Assembly: GCA_035712245.1 (NCBI GenBank)
Contig: DASTBC010000219.1
Span: 1 to 34,360, forward strand
Length of the DNA: 34,360 nt
Direction: 5' to 3'
DNA from: Candidatus Eisenbacteria bacterium
Lineage (GTDB): Bacteria; Eisenbacteria; RBG-16-71-46; SZUA-252
A program made the position numbers and the translations under genes. The notes beneath the pieces are model-generated. The model was not told the origin of the DNA. It saw only the letters and a list, made by a program, of their open reading frames with translations, and did no database searches. Positions 1 to 10,834 of the stretch are shown here, in pieces. Numbering within the stretch: the first letter of the stretch is position 1; each line of letters starts with the position of its first letter.

Positions 1-804
1 CGCGTGCGCGTGCGCGCGCGACGAGAGCTCGCGCAGGATCCGCTCCACCTCGCGCGCTTCGTCGAGCGCGAGCTCGGCGAGCTCGCTGTTCCCTTCGGCC
101 GCTTCGCGCGGCTCGACGAAGAGGCTGGCGCCCGATCCCGAGTGGCCCATGATGGTGCCCGGAAGCGCGCGCCGGTTCCCCGACGGGATCGCGATGACAT
201 ACCGGTCCTCGCGAAGCGTGACGAAGCTCTCCGGCGTCGCGAGCGAGCGGAGGATCGACTCCATGCGCGCCGCGAGCCGGTCCCGGAGCGTCCGGATCGA
301 GCGGCGGATCTTCGCGAGCGCGGGGCTCGCCTCGTCGCGCACCTCGCCGGTCGGCTCGAGCGCGCGGGCGAGCTCCCTCTGGAGCGACTCGAGCGGATCG
401 AGCGCCTGGACGAGCGGCGTGAGCCCCGGCGTCTCGCGACGGGTGCGTCCGTGCCAGGTCACGATCGCCCGCGTCTGAATCAGCAGGGTCCCGATGCGCC
501 AGAGCTCCTCGCCCCGGAGCGTCGCGCCCGCGAGCGAGAGCCGCTCGAGTTCGGGTCGCAGATCGGGCGGCGCGGACGCCGGAGGCGCGTCCCCGCTCTC
601 CGCGCACGCGAGGAGGTCACGGTAGAGATCCTGCGAGGCGCGCGCGTTCTCGATCGTCGCATGAGGCTGAAGCCGCGCCACGAGCTCGCGTCCGGGGACC
701 GAGTGCGATCGGCCCGCGATCGCTTCGAGCACGGTCGGCAGCTCCAGCGCGGGATATGCGTGGTCGGGAACGCCCTGGTCCGTCACGGCGTCCAGTGCCT
801 CCAT
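1..804 (-). CDS. mutS2: Endonuclease MutS2, N-terminal part (runs off left edge)
   Basis: The 268 visible codons match the N-terminal core of MutS2, a MutS paralogue known as a DNA-binding ATPase and nuclease acting in recombination control or ribosome rescue. Visible family hallmarks are an opening ALELPTVLEAIAGRS block, a long helical region, then ASPALAKIRRSIRTLRDRL and the clamp-proximal segment RYVIAIPSGNRR...GTIMGHSGSGASLFVEP near residues 205-240. The Walker A ATPase and the C-terminal Smr domain lie outside the window. The start is taken as ATG at 804. No good Shine-Dalgarno precedes it, and the frame stays open upstream, but a terminator hairpin at 885-911 makes a much earlier start unlikely. 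The gene follows rpsU on the same strand. The family call is firm; the start is uncertain. Confidence 0.88.
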   Translation of the reverse strand, partial: MEALDAVTDQGVPDHAYPALELPTVLEAIAGRSHSVPGRELVARLQPHATIENARASQDLYRDLLACAESGDAPPASAPPDLRPELERLSLAGATLRGEELWRIGTLLIQTRAIVTWHGRTRRETPGLTPLVQALDPLESLQRELARALEPTGEVRDEASPALAKIRRSIRTLRDRLAARMESILRSLATPESFVTLREDRYVIAIPSGNRRALPGTIMGHSGSGASLFVEPREAAEGNSELAELALDEAREVERILRELSSRAHAHA

Positions 805-884
805 CGCGAGGCGCGTCGTTCGTTCGGTAATGTCGGTACGTCCGGAGGTGTGAGTGGAAACGAAAGGCCGACCCAGGAGGCGAA

Positions 885-911
885 CGGGAAACCGGCTGCG
901 CCGGTTTCCCG
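885..911 (-). terminator. Intrinsic terminator-like hairpin after rpsU
   Basis: A perfect 11-bp inverted repeat (CGGGAAACCGG / CCGGTTTCCCG) with a 5-nt loop lies 26 bp past the rpsU stop codon, between rpsU and mutS2. There is no strong U-tract on the minus strand, so termination efficiency is uncertain. Confidence 0.6.
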
Positions 912-937
912 CCCGTACAGCGACTTGGATGGTGCCC

Positions 938-1129
938 CTACTCGGCTTTCATCCGAGCCATCATCTTTCTCTTCGCGGCGTTCAGCTTCCGCTTTCGCCG
1001 CTCGCTCGGTTTCTCGAAGTGCTGGTGACGACGCAGATCGGCGAGAACTCCAGCCTTCTCGCACTTCTTCTTGAACCGGCGAAGGGCACTCTCGAAGGAC
1101 TCGCCTTCTTTGACCCTGATGCCGGGCAT
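938..1129 (-). CDS. rpsU: 30S ribosomal protein bS21
   Basis: This 63-residue, strongly basic protein begins [21 protein letters not shown] and continues with [26 protein letters not shown], the conserved bS21 pattern, followed by a basic C-terminal helix. bS21 joins the small subunit late and helps 30S initiation. A consensus AGGAGG Shine-Dalgarno sits at 1141-1146, fixing the ATG at 1129. The gene has its own sigma-70-type promoter (1214-1242) and is followed by a strong hairpin, so it looks monocistronic. Length is normal for the family. Confidence 0.97.
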   Translation of the reverse strand: MPGIRVKEGESFESALRRFKKKCEKAGVLADLRRHQHFEKPSERRKRKLNAAKRKMMARMKAE

Positions 1130-1213
1130 CCTATGAATCGCCTCCTAACCATGGTTTGAGGTTCGCAAATGGGCCCTCCCAGCGGGGTTGGGCAGCATAC
1201 GCCTAACACTAAG

Positions 1214-1242
1214 AAGATACCCCGGAGGCGTGGATTTGTCAA
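1214..1242 (-). promoter_or_regulatory. Sigma-70-type promoter for rpsU
   Basis: Minus-strand -35 TTGACA (1237-1242), exactly 17 bp, then -10 TATCTT (1214-1219). The predicted start leaves a leader of about 75 nt before the rpsU ATG. The promoter lies 12 bp beyond the rsmE stop codon. Confidence 0.7.
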
Positions 1243-1253
1243 ATCGTCGGCAA

Positions 1254-1988
1254 TTAACTGTGCAGCAACAGATTACGGACGGAGGCGAGGAGCGCCAGCG
1301 CGGCGGTCTCCGAGGTCAACCTGCTGGGACCCAAGGAGATGAGCTGAAATCCCCCCGCGTCGAGCCGGTCCCGCTCCCTCACGGTGAATCCTCCAGGAGG
1401 GCCAACCGCAACCGTGATAGGCGCTTGCGCGGGACCATTCACGTCTGCGGGGAGGGGCCTCCCGTCCGGATCGGCCGCGAGCCGCCGGCCCGGCGGGACC
1501 AGGGCCAACGCCCGATCCAGGGAATCGGACGAGCGGATCTCGGGAAGCCGGCTCCGCCGCGACTGCTTCACCCCCGAGCGCGCGAGCCTCTGGAGACGCT
1601 CCAGCCGGGCCGACCCCAGAGCGGGGCGGCCGCTTCGCTCGCAGGGGGTGAAATCGATCGAGCGGACCCCGAGCGGGACCGCGTGCTGGACCACGGACTC
1701 CGCCGCCCCGAGATCGGGGAGTCCCACGAGCAGGTGCAGCCCCGCCCGAAGCTCCCCACGGTCGACCTCGCGCGCCGTGATGCGCGCGAGCGCCTGACCG
1801 TCTTCGTCCGATTCGAGCACGCACGAATACGTGTTCCCCACCCCGTCGGTGGCCTCGAAGGGGGTCCCGGCGCGCGCGCGGTGGACGCGGAGGAGGTGAC
1901 GGGATTCCTCCCGGTCCAGCGTGAGCCGGTCTCCTTCCACGCAGGCGGCCTCCACCCAGAACGTGGTGTCGGGCCGTCTCTCGGACAC
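1254..1988 (-). CDS. rsmE: 16S rRNA (uracil-1498-N3)-methyltransferase RsmE
   Basis: The 244-residue protein matches RsmE, a SPOUT-fold enzyme that methylates N3 of U1498 of 16S rRNA using S-adenosylmethionine. The N-terminal PUA-like part reads FWVEAACVEGDRLTLDREESRHLLRVHRA. The C-terminal SPOUT knot is seen as VAVGPPGGFTVRERD...ISLGPSRLTSETAALALL, where the family usually has GPEGG and LG.RILRTETA. I chose GTG at 1988, 8 bp past the dnaJ stop (1997-1999); a CTG at 2000 or an in-frame start inside dnaJ cannot be excluded because no Shine-Dalgarno is evident. It is the last gene of the hrcA-grpE-dnaJ-rsmE operon, a common bacterial arrangement. Confidence 0.9.
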   Translation of the reverse strand: MSERRPDTTFWVEAACVEGDRLTLDREESRHLLRVHRARAGTPFEATDGVGNTYSCVLESDEDGQALARITAREVDRGELRAGLHLLVGLPDLGAAESVVQHAVPLGVRSIDFTPCERSGRPALGSARLERLQRLARSGVKQSRRSRLPEIRSSDSLDRALALVPPGRRLAADPDGRPLPADVNGPAQAPITVAVGPPGGFTVRERDRLDAGGFQLISLGPSRLTSETAALALLASVRNLLLHS

Positions 1989-1996
1989 GGCGCGGC

Positions 1997-4811
<2,815 letters not shown>

Positions 4812-4822
4812 GGGGGTCGGCG

Positions 4823-4849
4823 CTGGCACTCGGGAGATCCAAGTGCCAA
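4823..4849 (-). promoter_or_regulatory. CIRCE operator (HrcA binding site)
   Basis: On the minus strand the sequence is TTGGCACTT, a 9-nt spacer, then GAGTGCCAG. The CIRCE consensus is TTAGCACTC-N9-GAGTGCTAA, so arm length and spacing are exact and most positions match. It begins 7 nt after the -10 box of the hrcA promoter, so bound HrcA would cover the transcription start. Confidence 0.9.
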
Positions 4850-4856
4850 CCACGCG

Positions 4857-4885
4857 AACCTAGCAACCCCCTCGGGGGGTGTCAA
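4857..4885 (-). promoter_or_regulatory. Sigma-70-type promoter of the hrcA operon
   Basis: Minus-strand -35 TTGACA (4880-4885), 17-bp spacer, -10 TAGGTT (4857-4862). The -35 overlaps the hemW stop codon (4882-4884). The spacer is a C-run/G-run inverted repeat that could fold. CIRCE follows immediately downstream. Confidence 0.75.
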
Positions 4886-6045
4886 GGCCGCCCGGCGGCG
4901 TCCATCCGGCTCAACAGGTCCGAGGAGATCTCGTGCGAGGTGAGGAGCCCGCGCTCGGTGGGGCGGATCCGGCCGGGGGGATCGAGCCGCACCGCGCCGG
5001 CGTCGGCCGCCCACCGCGCCCAGGTGTCGAGGCACGCGCCCGTGAGGCTCCGCGCCCGTCCGTGGCGGAGGCCGCGCGCGCGCCGGAGGGCGAGGAAGAT
5101 CGTCTCCGTGGCCGCGTCTCGGGGCGTGAGCGCCGCGCGCTCCTCGCGCGGGAGCGATCCCGATTCGAGCCGCTCGTAGTAGCGGGTCACGTCCTCCTCG
5201 TTTCTCCATCGCGAGCGGCCGTCGAAGGAGTGCGCGCCCGGCCCGAGCCCCAGATACGGACGGCGGGTCCAGTAGCCCTGATTGTGCCGCGACTCGAACC
5301 CGGGCCTCGCCCAGTTCGAGACCTCGTAGTGGCGAAATCCGGCCGCGTCCATCTCCTCCGCGACCCACGCGTACCGCTCGGCCGCGTCGTCCTCGCCGAG
5401 CGGATGGACCGCCCCGCGGGCGACCTTGGCCGCGAACGGGGTGCCCTCCTCGACCTGAAGGCTGTAGACGGAGAGGTGGACGATGCCGCGGTCCGCGAGC
5501 GTCCGGACGGCCTCGCGGATCCCGCGCTCCGTCTCGCCGGGCACGGCCACCATGAGGTCGGCGGACACGTTCCGGAACCCGCCCCGGCTGGCCCGCTCGA
5601 GCGCGTCGAGCGAGCGCTCGGGCGTGTGAATGCGTCCCAGGGCGCGGAGCACCGCCGGCTCGAGGGACTGGACGCCCAGGCTCAGGCGGTCCGCGCCGGC
5701 CTCGAGCAGCATGGCGATCTTCTCGTCGGTGAGCCCTTCGGGATTCGCCTCCACCGTCCACTCGCGCACGTCGCCCAGATCGAAGGAGGCGCGCATCCAA
5801 CGGAAGAGATCCGCGAGCGTCCCGGGATCGAGCGCGGTCGGGGTTCCGCCTCCGAAGAAGACGGTCCGCGGCCGCGTCCGGATCCAGACCGGGTCCTCCT
5901 CGCGCGCGAGCTCCCACTCACGGCGAAGCCCGTCGAGGAGCCGGCGGGGCTCGGCCTTGTGGAGCGCCTCCTTCGAGAACGCGCAGTACGGGCAGACGCT
6001 CCGGCAGTACGGCAGGTGGAGGTAGAGTCCGTACTGCACGGTCAT
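4882..6045 (-). CDS. hemW: Radical SAM heme chaperone HemW (HemN-like)
   Basis: This 387-residue radical SAM protein has the CxxxCxxC cluster ligands at C14, C18 and C21 (LPYCRSVCPYCAF), followed by FFGGGTPT, the SAM-binding GGGTP region. VEANPEGLT, RLSLGVQS and HNQGYWTRRPYLGLGPGAHSF are typical of HemW rather than true HemN oxidases. HemW is thought to insert heme into acceptor proteins; older annotation calls it oxygen-independent coproporphyrinogen oxidase-like. The ATG at 6045 overlaps the lepB stop (ATGA); an in-frame ATG at 6072 inside lepB is less likely. The usual CPYCDF reads CPYCAF here. Confidence 0.92.
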   Translation of the reverse strand: MTVQYGLYLHLPYCRSVCPYCAFSKEALHKAEPRRLLDGLRREWELAREEDPVWIRTRPRTVFFGGGTPTALDPGTLADLFRWMRASFDLGDVREWTVEANPEGLTDEKIAMLLEAGADRLSLGVQSLEPAVLRALGRIHTPERSLDALERASRGGFRNVSADLMVAVPGETERGIREAVRTLADRGIVHLSVYSLQVEEGTPFAAKVARGAVHPLGEDDAAERYAWVAEEMDAAGFRHYEVSNWARPGFESRHNQGYWTRRPYLGLGPGAHSFDGRSRWRNEEDVTRYYERLESGSLPREERAALTPRDAATETIFLALRRARGLRHGRARSLTGACLDTWARWAADAGAVRLDPPGRIRPTERGLLTSHEISSDLLSRMDAAGRP

Positions 6046-6713
6046 GCCACCGGTCGGAGGAGCCGGTTCCATCTCGGGAGCCGCCGCTCGAGGTCCCAGG
6101 ACCAGTACAGGAACATGGACTTGCCCTTGACCAGGCTGCGCGGCAGCGCGCCCCAGAAGCGGCTGTCGTCGCTGTTGTCCCGGTTGTCTCCCAGCATGAA
6201 GAGGTGGTCTTCCGGCACCAGATACGGGCCGAAGTTGTCCCTCGGGCTCGTCTCCCCCGGCAGGACCCTCGGGTCCTTGTGCACGGCGTAGGGCTCCTCG
6301 GGCGCGACCCCGTTCACGTAGAGCACCTTGTCCCGGATCTCCACGGTCTGGCCCTCGATCGCGACGCAGCGCTTGATCAAGTCGCGCGCGGGATCGTCCG
6401 GATAGCGGAACACGATGATGTCCCCCGGCTTCGGTTCCCGGATCGCCGGGAAACGGTAATAGAGGATCCGGTTCCCGCTCCAGCCGATGTCGATCTCCGA
6501 GCCGTAGATCATCTTGTTCACGAAGAGGAAGTCCCCGACGAGGAGCGTTTCCTCCATGGATCCCGTCGGGATCCGGAAGGCCTGGATCACGAGGCCCCGG
6601 ATCACGATCGTGAGGATCGCGGCCAGGACGATCGCCTCCAGGTACTCCCGGATGGTGGACTTGGTCCGGGCGCGCGCCCGTTCCGTGGCTCCTGTGGCCG
6701 CCGCTCTCGCCAT
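6042..6713 (-). CDS. lepB: Signal peptidase I
   Basis: This 223-residue inner-membrane serine protease removes signal peptides from exported proteins. After a basic N-terminus there is one clear membrane segment (residues 23-45, EAIVLAAILTIVIRGLVIQAF). The catalytic Ser is S52 (IPTGSMEETLLVGD) and the general-base Lys is K114 (DLIKRCVAIEGQ). The conserved box GDNRDNSDDSRFWG is present. One transmembrane segment is seen, as in many non-enterobacterial enzymes. It lies 22 bp after lepA and overlaps hemW by 4 bp; lepA-lepB adjacency is conserved in many bacteria. Confidence 0.97.
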   Translation of the reverse strand: MARAAATGATERARARTKSTIREYLEAIVLAAILTIVIRGLVIQAFRIPTGSMEETLLVGDFLFVNKMIYGSEIDIGWSGNRILYYRFPAIREPKPGDIIVFRYPDDPARDLIKRCVAIEGQTVEIRDKVLYVNGVAPEEPYAVHKDPRVLPGETSPRDNFGPYLVPEDHLFMLGDNRDNSDDSRFWGALPRSLVKGKSMFLYWSWDLERRLPRWNRLLRPVA

Positions 6714-6735
6714 TCGGTCCGCTCCTCGCGAGGCC

Positions 6736-8538
6736 CTAGCGCTCCACCCGGAGGACGGCCAGGAAGGCCTCCTGCGGGATGCGCACCGTGCCGATCTGCT
6801 TCATGCGCTGCTTCCCCTCGCGCTGCTTCTCGAGGAGCTTTCGCTTTCGCGTGATGTCCCCGCCGTAGCACTTCGCGAGCACGTTCTTCCGCAGGGCGGA
6901 GATCGTCTCGCGCGCGATGATCTGTCCCCCGATCGCCGCCTGGATCGCGATCGGGAACATCTGCCGCGGAATCAGCTCCTTGAGCTTCACGCTGATCTCG
7001 CGCCCCCACTCGTACGCCTTCTCCCGGTGCACGATCACCGACAGCGCGTCCACGGGATCGCCGTTCAGGAGGATGTCCATCTTCACGAGCTCCGCCGGCT
7101 TGTACCCCGCGAGCTCGTAGTCGAGGGAGGCGTAGCCGCGGCTCAGGGACTTCAGCTTGTCGTAGAAGTCGAGGACGATCTCGGCGAGCGGCAGCTCGTA
7201 CGTCAGGTGCGCCCGCTGCTCGCTCGGGTACTCCATGCCGCCGAAGATCCCGCGCCGCTCCTGCGCCAGGCTCATGATGTTCCCCACGTACTCGGTCGGG
7301 ACCACGATCGCGGCCTTCACGTACGGCTCCTCGATCGACTCGATCTGTTGCGCCGGCGGCATGAGCGCCGGGTTCTCGACCACGATCAGGTCCCCGTCGG
7401 TCTTCAGCACGTGGTACTCCACGCTCGGGACCGTGGCGATCAGGTTCACGTCGTGCTCCCGCGTGAGGCGCTCCTGCACGATCTCCATGTGGAGGAGCCC
7501 CAGGAAACCGCACCGGAATCCGAAGCCCAGCGCGAGCGACGTCTCGGGCTCGTACGTGAGCGAGGCGTCGTTGAGCTGGAGCCGCGCCAGCGACTCCTTG
7601 AGCGACTCGTAGCTGTCGGCCTCCATCGGATAGAGACCCGAGAAGACCATCGGCTTCACGGGGCGGTAGCCGGGAAGAGGCTCGGGGTTCGGGTCCGACG
7701 CCGAGAGGATCGTGTCTCCCACCTTCGCGTCGGCGACCACCTTCACGTTCGCGATCACGTAGCCCACGTCCCCCGACACGAGCTCGTCCTTGGGCTCGAG
7801 TCCCAGGCGGAGCACCCCCACCTCGAGGACCTCGTACCGCTTGTCGGTGGAGTGGAACCGGATCGCCTCTCCCGCGCGGATCCGCCCGCGCACGACGCGG
7901 ACGTAGACGATGACGCCCCGGAACTGGTCGAAGACGGAGTCGAAGATGAGCGCCTGGAGCGTGCCGGACGTCTGGTCCTCGGGCGGAGGAATCCGCTCCA
8001 CGACGGCCTCGAGCACGCCCTCGATGTTCGTTCCCTCCTTCGCGGACACGCGGATCGGATCCTCGGGATCCACGTGGAGGAGCTGCGCCACTTCGAGGGA
8101 GACCTCGTCCGGCATCGCGGCCGGGAGATCGACCTTGTTCAAGACGGGCACGATCGTGAGCTTCTGGTCGAGCGCCAGGTACAGGTTCGAGATCGTCTGG
8201 GCCTGGATCCCCTGCGAAGCGTCCACGACGAGGATCGCGCCCTCGCATGCGGCCAGGCTGCGCGAGACCTCGTAGGTGAAGTCGACGTGCCCGGGCGTGT
8301 CGATCAGGTTGAGCTGATACTCCCTGCCGTCCTTCGCGCGGTAGTTCATCGCGATCGCGTGCGACTTGATCGTGATTCCCTTTTCGCGCTCGAGGTCCAT
8401 GTTGTCGAGGACCTGGTCCTTCATCTTGGACTTCGGGATGGTGCCCGTGCGCTCGAGCAGGCGGTCGGCGAGCGTCGACTTGCCGTGATCGATGTGGGCG
8501 ATGATGCAGAAGTTCCGAACGGAATCGCGTCGCTTCAC
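6736..8538 (-). CDS. lepA: Elongation factor 4 (LepA)
   Basis: This 600-residue translational GTPase back-translocates or remodels stalled ribosomes. G1 is AHIDHGKST, the G3 motif is DTPGHVDF and G4 is NKVD. The C-terminal part holds the LepA-specific basic region ([25 protein letters not shown]), which separates it from EF-G. The start is a GTG at 8538, giving the expected [19 protein letters not shown]. Length is standard. It sits 10 bp after the DUF5683 gene and 22 bp before lepB. Confidence 0.98.
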   Translation of the reverse strand: MKRRDSVRNFCIIAHIDHGKSTLADRLLERTGTIPKSKMKDQVLDNMDLEREKGITIKSHAIAMNYRAKDGREYQLNLIDTPGHVDFTYEVSRSLAACEGAILVVDASQGIQAQTISNLYLALDQKLTIVPVLNKVDLPAAMPDEVSLEVAQLLHVDPEDPIRVSAKEGTNIEGVLEAVVERIPPPEDQTSGTLQALIFDSVFDQFRGVIVYVRVVRGRIRAGEAIRFHSTDKRYEVLEVGVLRLGLEPKDELVSGDVGYVIANVKVVADAKVGDTILSASDPNPEPLPGYRPVKPMVFSGLYPMEADSYESLKESLARLQLNDASLTYEPETSLALGFGFRCGFLGLLHMEIVQERLTREHDVNLIATVPSVEYHVLKTDGDLIVVENPALMPPAQQIESIEEPYVKAAIVVPTEYVGNIMSLAQERRGIFGGMEYPSEQRAHLTYELPLAEIVLDFYDKLKSLSRGYASLDYELAGYKPAELVKMDILLNGDPVDALSVIVHREKAYEWGREISVKLKELIPRQMFPIAIQAAIGGQIIARETISALRKNVLAKCYGGDITRKRKLLEKQREGKQRMKQIGTVRIPQEAFLAVLRVER

Positions 8539-8548
8539 GGTGTCGGGC

Positions 8549-9160
8549 TCAGAACCGGACGCGGAGCGCGACGGCGAGGCCGGGATCCGGTCGGGAAGAA
8601 GCGGCGCGCGCCAGGCCGGGACCGGGAAGCGGGCCCAGGTCGGCGCTGAAGTCGCGCAGGTGCGCGTCGACGTAGGCGTCCGCCATCTGGAGGAGGTGGA
8701 CCACGGTGGCCCACCAGATGTAGTTGATCTTCAAGTTGTAGTGCTTCTCCTTGTCGTCTTGAGCCTGCGCGATCTCGTCCGCGTTGTTGGGATCCTTCGG
8801 ATCGAGCTCGCCCAAGCGGTCGACCGCATCGTTCTCCTTCGACAGCTCGTCCAGTGCCTTGTACACCAGAAAGCCTTCGCCCGCCACGACCACGGCGGCC
8901 TTGAGGGGCCTGCCATTGTACATCTGACCCCATCCCGGGAGGACGGTGGAGCGGAGCATCACGCGGAACGGCGGCGCGCGGCGCTTCGTCGTGTCGGGAG
9001 GGGCGGACCGGGATTCAGGGGGCGGGGTGACCGGCACCGGGGCGATGGCGCCGGCGGTGTCGGGGGGCGTGGTGCTGGGTTTGGGGTCGTCGTCGTCGGG
9101 GGCGGAGGGGGGTTGGGCGGCGGCGAGTCCAAACAGGCAGGACAGTGACGCCGCGAGCAT
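8549..9160 (-). CDS. DUF5683 domain-containing exported protein
   Basis: The 203-residue protein has a hydrophobic N-terminus ([14 protein letters not shown]) that looks like a short signal peptide, then a Pro/Asp/Thr-rich linker to about residue 60. The DUF5683 core follows, with [18 protein letters not shown] at residues 71-88 and a second hydrophobic stretch with [27 protein letters not shown]5683 proteins are common in FCB bacteria; function is unknown. The open frame extends upstream to 9313, but that part is the tRNA-Sec gene plus its terminator, so I start at the first ATG after them (9160). No clear Shine-Dalgarno is seen, and the signal peptide lacks the usual basic residue, so a non-ATG start slightly upstream is possible. 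Confidence 0.75.
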   Translation of the reverse strand: MLAASLSCLFGLAAAQPPSAPDDDDPKPSTTPPDTAGAIAPVPVTPPPESRSAPPDTTKRRAPPFRVMLRSTVLPGWGQMYNGRPLKAAVVVAGEGFLVYKALDELSKENDAVDRLGELDPKDPNNADEIAQAQDDKEKHYNLKINYIWWATVVHLLQMADAYVDAHLRDFSADLGPLPGPGLARAASSRPDPGLAVALRVRF

Positions 9161-9197
9161 CAGTGCGATGACAGCCGCTTGCGCGGCGCGGGAGTAT

Positions 9198-9227
9198 GAA
9201 AAGGTGCGGGGCGCTGCGGCGCCCCGC
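9198..9227 (-). terminator. Intrinsic terminator after tRNA-Sec
   Basis: A perfect 9-bp stem (GCGGGGCGC / GCGCCCCGC) with a 4-nt loop at 9206-9227, followed on the minus strand by ACCTTTTC. It begins 6 bp after the tRNA-Sec CCA end. Confidence 0.8.
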
Positions 9228-9233
9228 GACGTA

Positions 9234-9331
9234 TGGCGGGAACGTGTGGGAATCGAACCCACCTCGGACGTTGGAAACGCCCGACAGAAGGATTTGAAGT
9301 CCTCGGAGTCCACCAGAACCCATCCGTCCCC
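9234..9331 (-). tRNA. selC: tRNA-Sec (anticodon UCA)
   Basis: The 98-nt gene folds as a selenocysteine tRNA: the anticodon loop CTTCAAA (anticodon TCA) sits on a GAGGA/TCCTT stem, with a 6-bp D stem (GGGTTC/GGACTC) closed by a 4-nt loop. The long variable arm has a 7-bp stem (TCGGGCG/CGTCCGA), and the T arm is GTGGG-TTCGATT-CCCAC. The acceptor GGGGACGG pairs with ACGTTCCC, the innermost (eighth) position being a G-A mismatch; discriminator G and an encoded CCA follow. It starts 8 bp after the selD stop codon and is probably co-transcribed with selD. Confidence 0.93.
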
Positions 9332-9339
9332 GCGAACCG

Positions 9340-10395
9340 CTATGCCGACACCTCGAGCGGGCGCGAACCCCGCGGGAGCACCTCGCCGATCACGGCGGCC
9401 TTCACGCGCGCGCGAGAGAGCCTCGCCATCAGATCCTTCACGCGGGGCGGGCCCGCCACGATCAGGAGCCCTCCCGACGTCTGAGGATCGACCAGCGCCG
9501 CCCGGAGCGTCGCGGGCACCGTCTCATCGTAGCGCGTCTGGGCCTCGAGGTACGACGCGTTCGCCTGGAGCCCGCCCGGCGCGACGCCCTGGCCGGCGAA
9601 CTCGAGCACGCCGGGAAGCACGGGCACCGCGCGGCTCCACACCCGGATCGTGACGCGGCTCGCCCGGGCGATGTTGAGGGCGTGCCCCAGGAGCCCGAAC
9701 CCGGTCACGTCCGTCGCCGCGCTCGCGCGCGCCGCCTGCATCGCCTCGGCCGCGGCCCGGTTCAGCGTGGCCATCTGGCGCGTGATCGTGCGCAGCGAGG
9801 CGTCGTCGAGGAGCCTCCGCTTGAGGGCGGTCGCCAGGATGCCGGTGCCCAGGGGCTTCGTCAGCACGAGCAGATCTCCCTTCCGCGCGCCGGCGTTCGA
9901 GATCACGCGCTTCGGATGCACGTACCCCGTCACGGCGAATCCGAACTTGATCTCGCGGTCCCGGATCGAGTGGCCGCCCAGGAGCGCCACGTCCGCGCGG
10001 CGGAGCGTCTCCGCGCCTCCGCGCATCATCTCGCGCAGGATCGTGAGATCCCCTCCTTCGGGGAAGCCCACGATCGAGAGCGCCGAGACGGGCGTTCCGC
10101 CCATGGCGTAGACGTCGCTCACGGAGTTGGCGGCCGCGATTCGCCCGTACTCGTAGGGGTCGTTCACGACCGGCGTGATGAAGTCGACCGTCTGCACGAG
10201 CGCGAGACCGGGCGCGACCCGGTACACCCCCGCGTCGTCCCAGGTGTCGGGGCCGACGAGGACGTTCCGGTTCCGCTTGGGGGCGGGTAGTCCGCCGAGC
10301 ACGTGGCTGAGGTCCTCCGGACCCAGCTTCGCCGCTCAGCCCGCGCAGGCGACCTGCTCGGTCAGCCGGTAGATGTCCCGTCTCGTGTGGCTCAT
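9340..10395 (-). CDS. selD: Selenide, water dikinase SelD, a selenoprotein with in-frame UGA (Sec20)
   Basis: SelD makes selenophosphate from selenide and ATP, the Se donor for selenocysteine. The C-terminal 320 residues are plain SelD: DTWDDAGVY, VDFITPVVNDPYEYGRIAAANSVSDVYAMGG, GGHSI, TDVTGFGLLGH and DPQTSGGLL. Reading upstream through a TGA (10336-10338) restores the missing N-terminus, from ATG 10395: MSHTRRDIYRL, TEQVACAG-Sec-AAKLGPEDLSHVL. The TGA falls exactly where SelD has its active-site Cys or Sec (residue 20 here), with the conserved GxAAK context. Full length is 351 residues, normal for the family. A hairpin follows the UGA and tRNA-Sec is next door, so readthrough as Sec is strongly supported. 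A conventional caller would start at GTG 10302 and lose the active site. Upstream neighbour ridA ends 34 bp away. Confidence 0.93.
10306..10327 (-). promoter_or_regulatory. Candidate bacterial SECIS hairpin in selD
   Basis: Starting 8 nt after the in-frame UGA, the mRNA can fold as GCUG-GGUCC, loop GGA, GGACC-U-CAGC: nine base pairs with one bulged U on the 3' side. Bacterial SECIS elements sit in the coding sequence directly after the UGA and bind SelB through a G/U-containing apical loop. Position and size fit; the exact loop differs from the E. coli fdhF type, so the call is moderate. Confidence 0.6.
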
Positions 10396-10429
10396 GGATT
10401 CCAGGTACGGCCGCGCCGACCGGCGCGGA

Positions 10430-10834
10430 TCAGGGGAGGAACGCCCACACCTCGATTTCGACGCGCGCGCCCGCGGGGAGATCCCGGGCCGCGATCGTGG
10501 AGCGCGCGGGGCGTGGCTCGGTGAAGCGGCTGGCGTAGACCTCGTTCATGGCCTTGAAGTCGGCCATGTCGACGAGGAACACGGTGGTCTTGACGACGTT
10601 CGCCAGGGTCGCGCCTCCCTCGGCGAGGATCGCTTCGAGATTCCGGATGGTCTGCTCGGTCTGCTCGGCCACGCCGCCAGGGACGAGCGCGCCCTTCGAG
10701 GGATCGGTGCCGGTCTGCCCCGACGTGACGATCCAGCGCCCCTGGAGCGTCCCGGTCCTCGCCTGGACGTAGGGGCCGATCGCGGCGGGCGCCCGGTCGG
10801 TGTGCAGGACCGCTCGGTCCGTCCCCTGGCTCAC
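10430..10834 (-). CDS. ridA: RidA family reactive intermediate deaminase
   Basis: This 134-residue protein matches RidA (YjgF/YER057c/UK114), which hydrolyses reactive enamine/imine intermediates released by PLP enzymes. Family markers are TDRAPAAIGPYVQA, IVTSGQTGTDP, AEQTEQTIRNLEAILAEGGATL.NVVKTTVFL, and the C-terminal RSTIAARDLPAGARVEIEVWA, which holds the active-site Arg (R111) and the Glu region (E126/E128). The GTG start at 10834 overlaps the glmS stop (GTGA), pointing to translational coupling. It lies between glmS and selD in a run of co-directional genes. Confidence 0.93.
   Translation of the reverse strand: MSQGTDRAVLHTDRAPAAIGPYVQARTGTLQGRWIVTSGQTGTDPSKGALVPGGVAEQTEQTIRNLEAILAEGGATLANVVKTTVFLVDMADFKAMNEVYASRFTEPRPARSTIAARDLPAGARVEIEVWAFLP

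Noticed and set aside
9161-9313. N-terminal extension of the DUF5683 frame
   Set aside because: These codons cover tRNA-Sec and its terminator, so they are not protein-coding.
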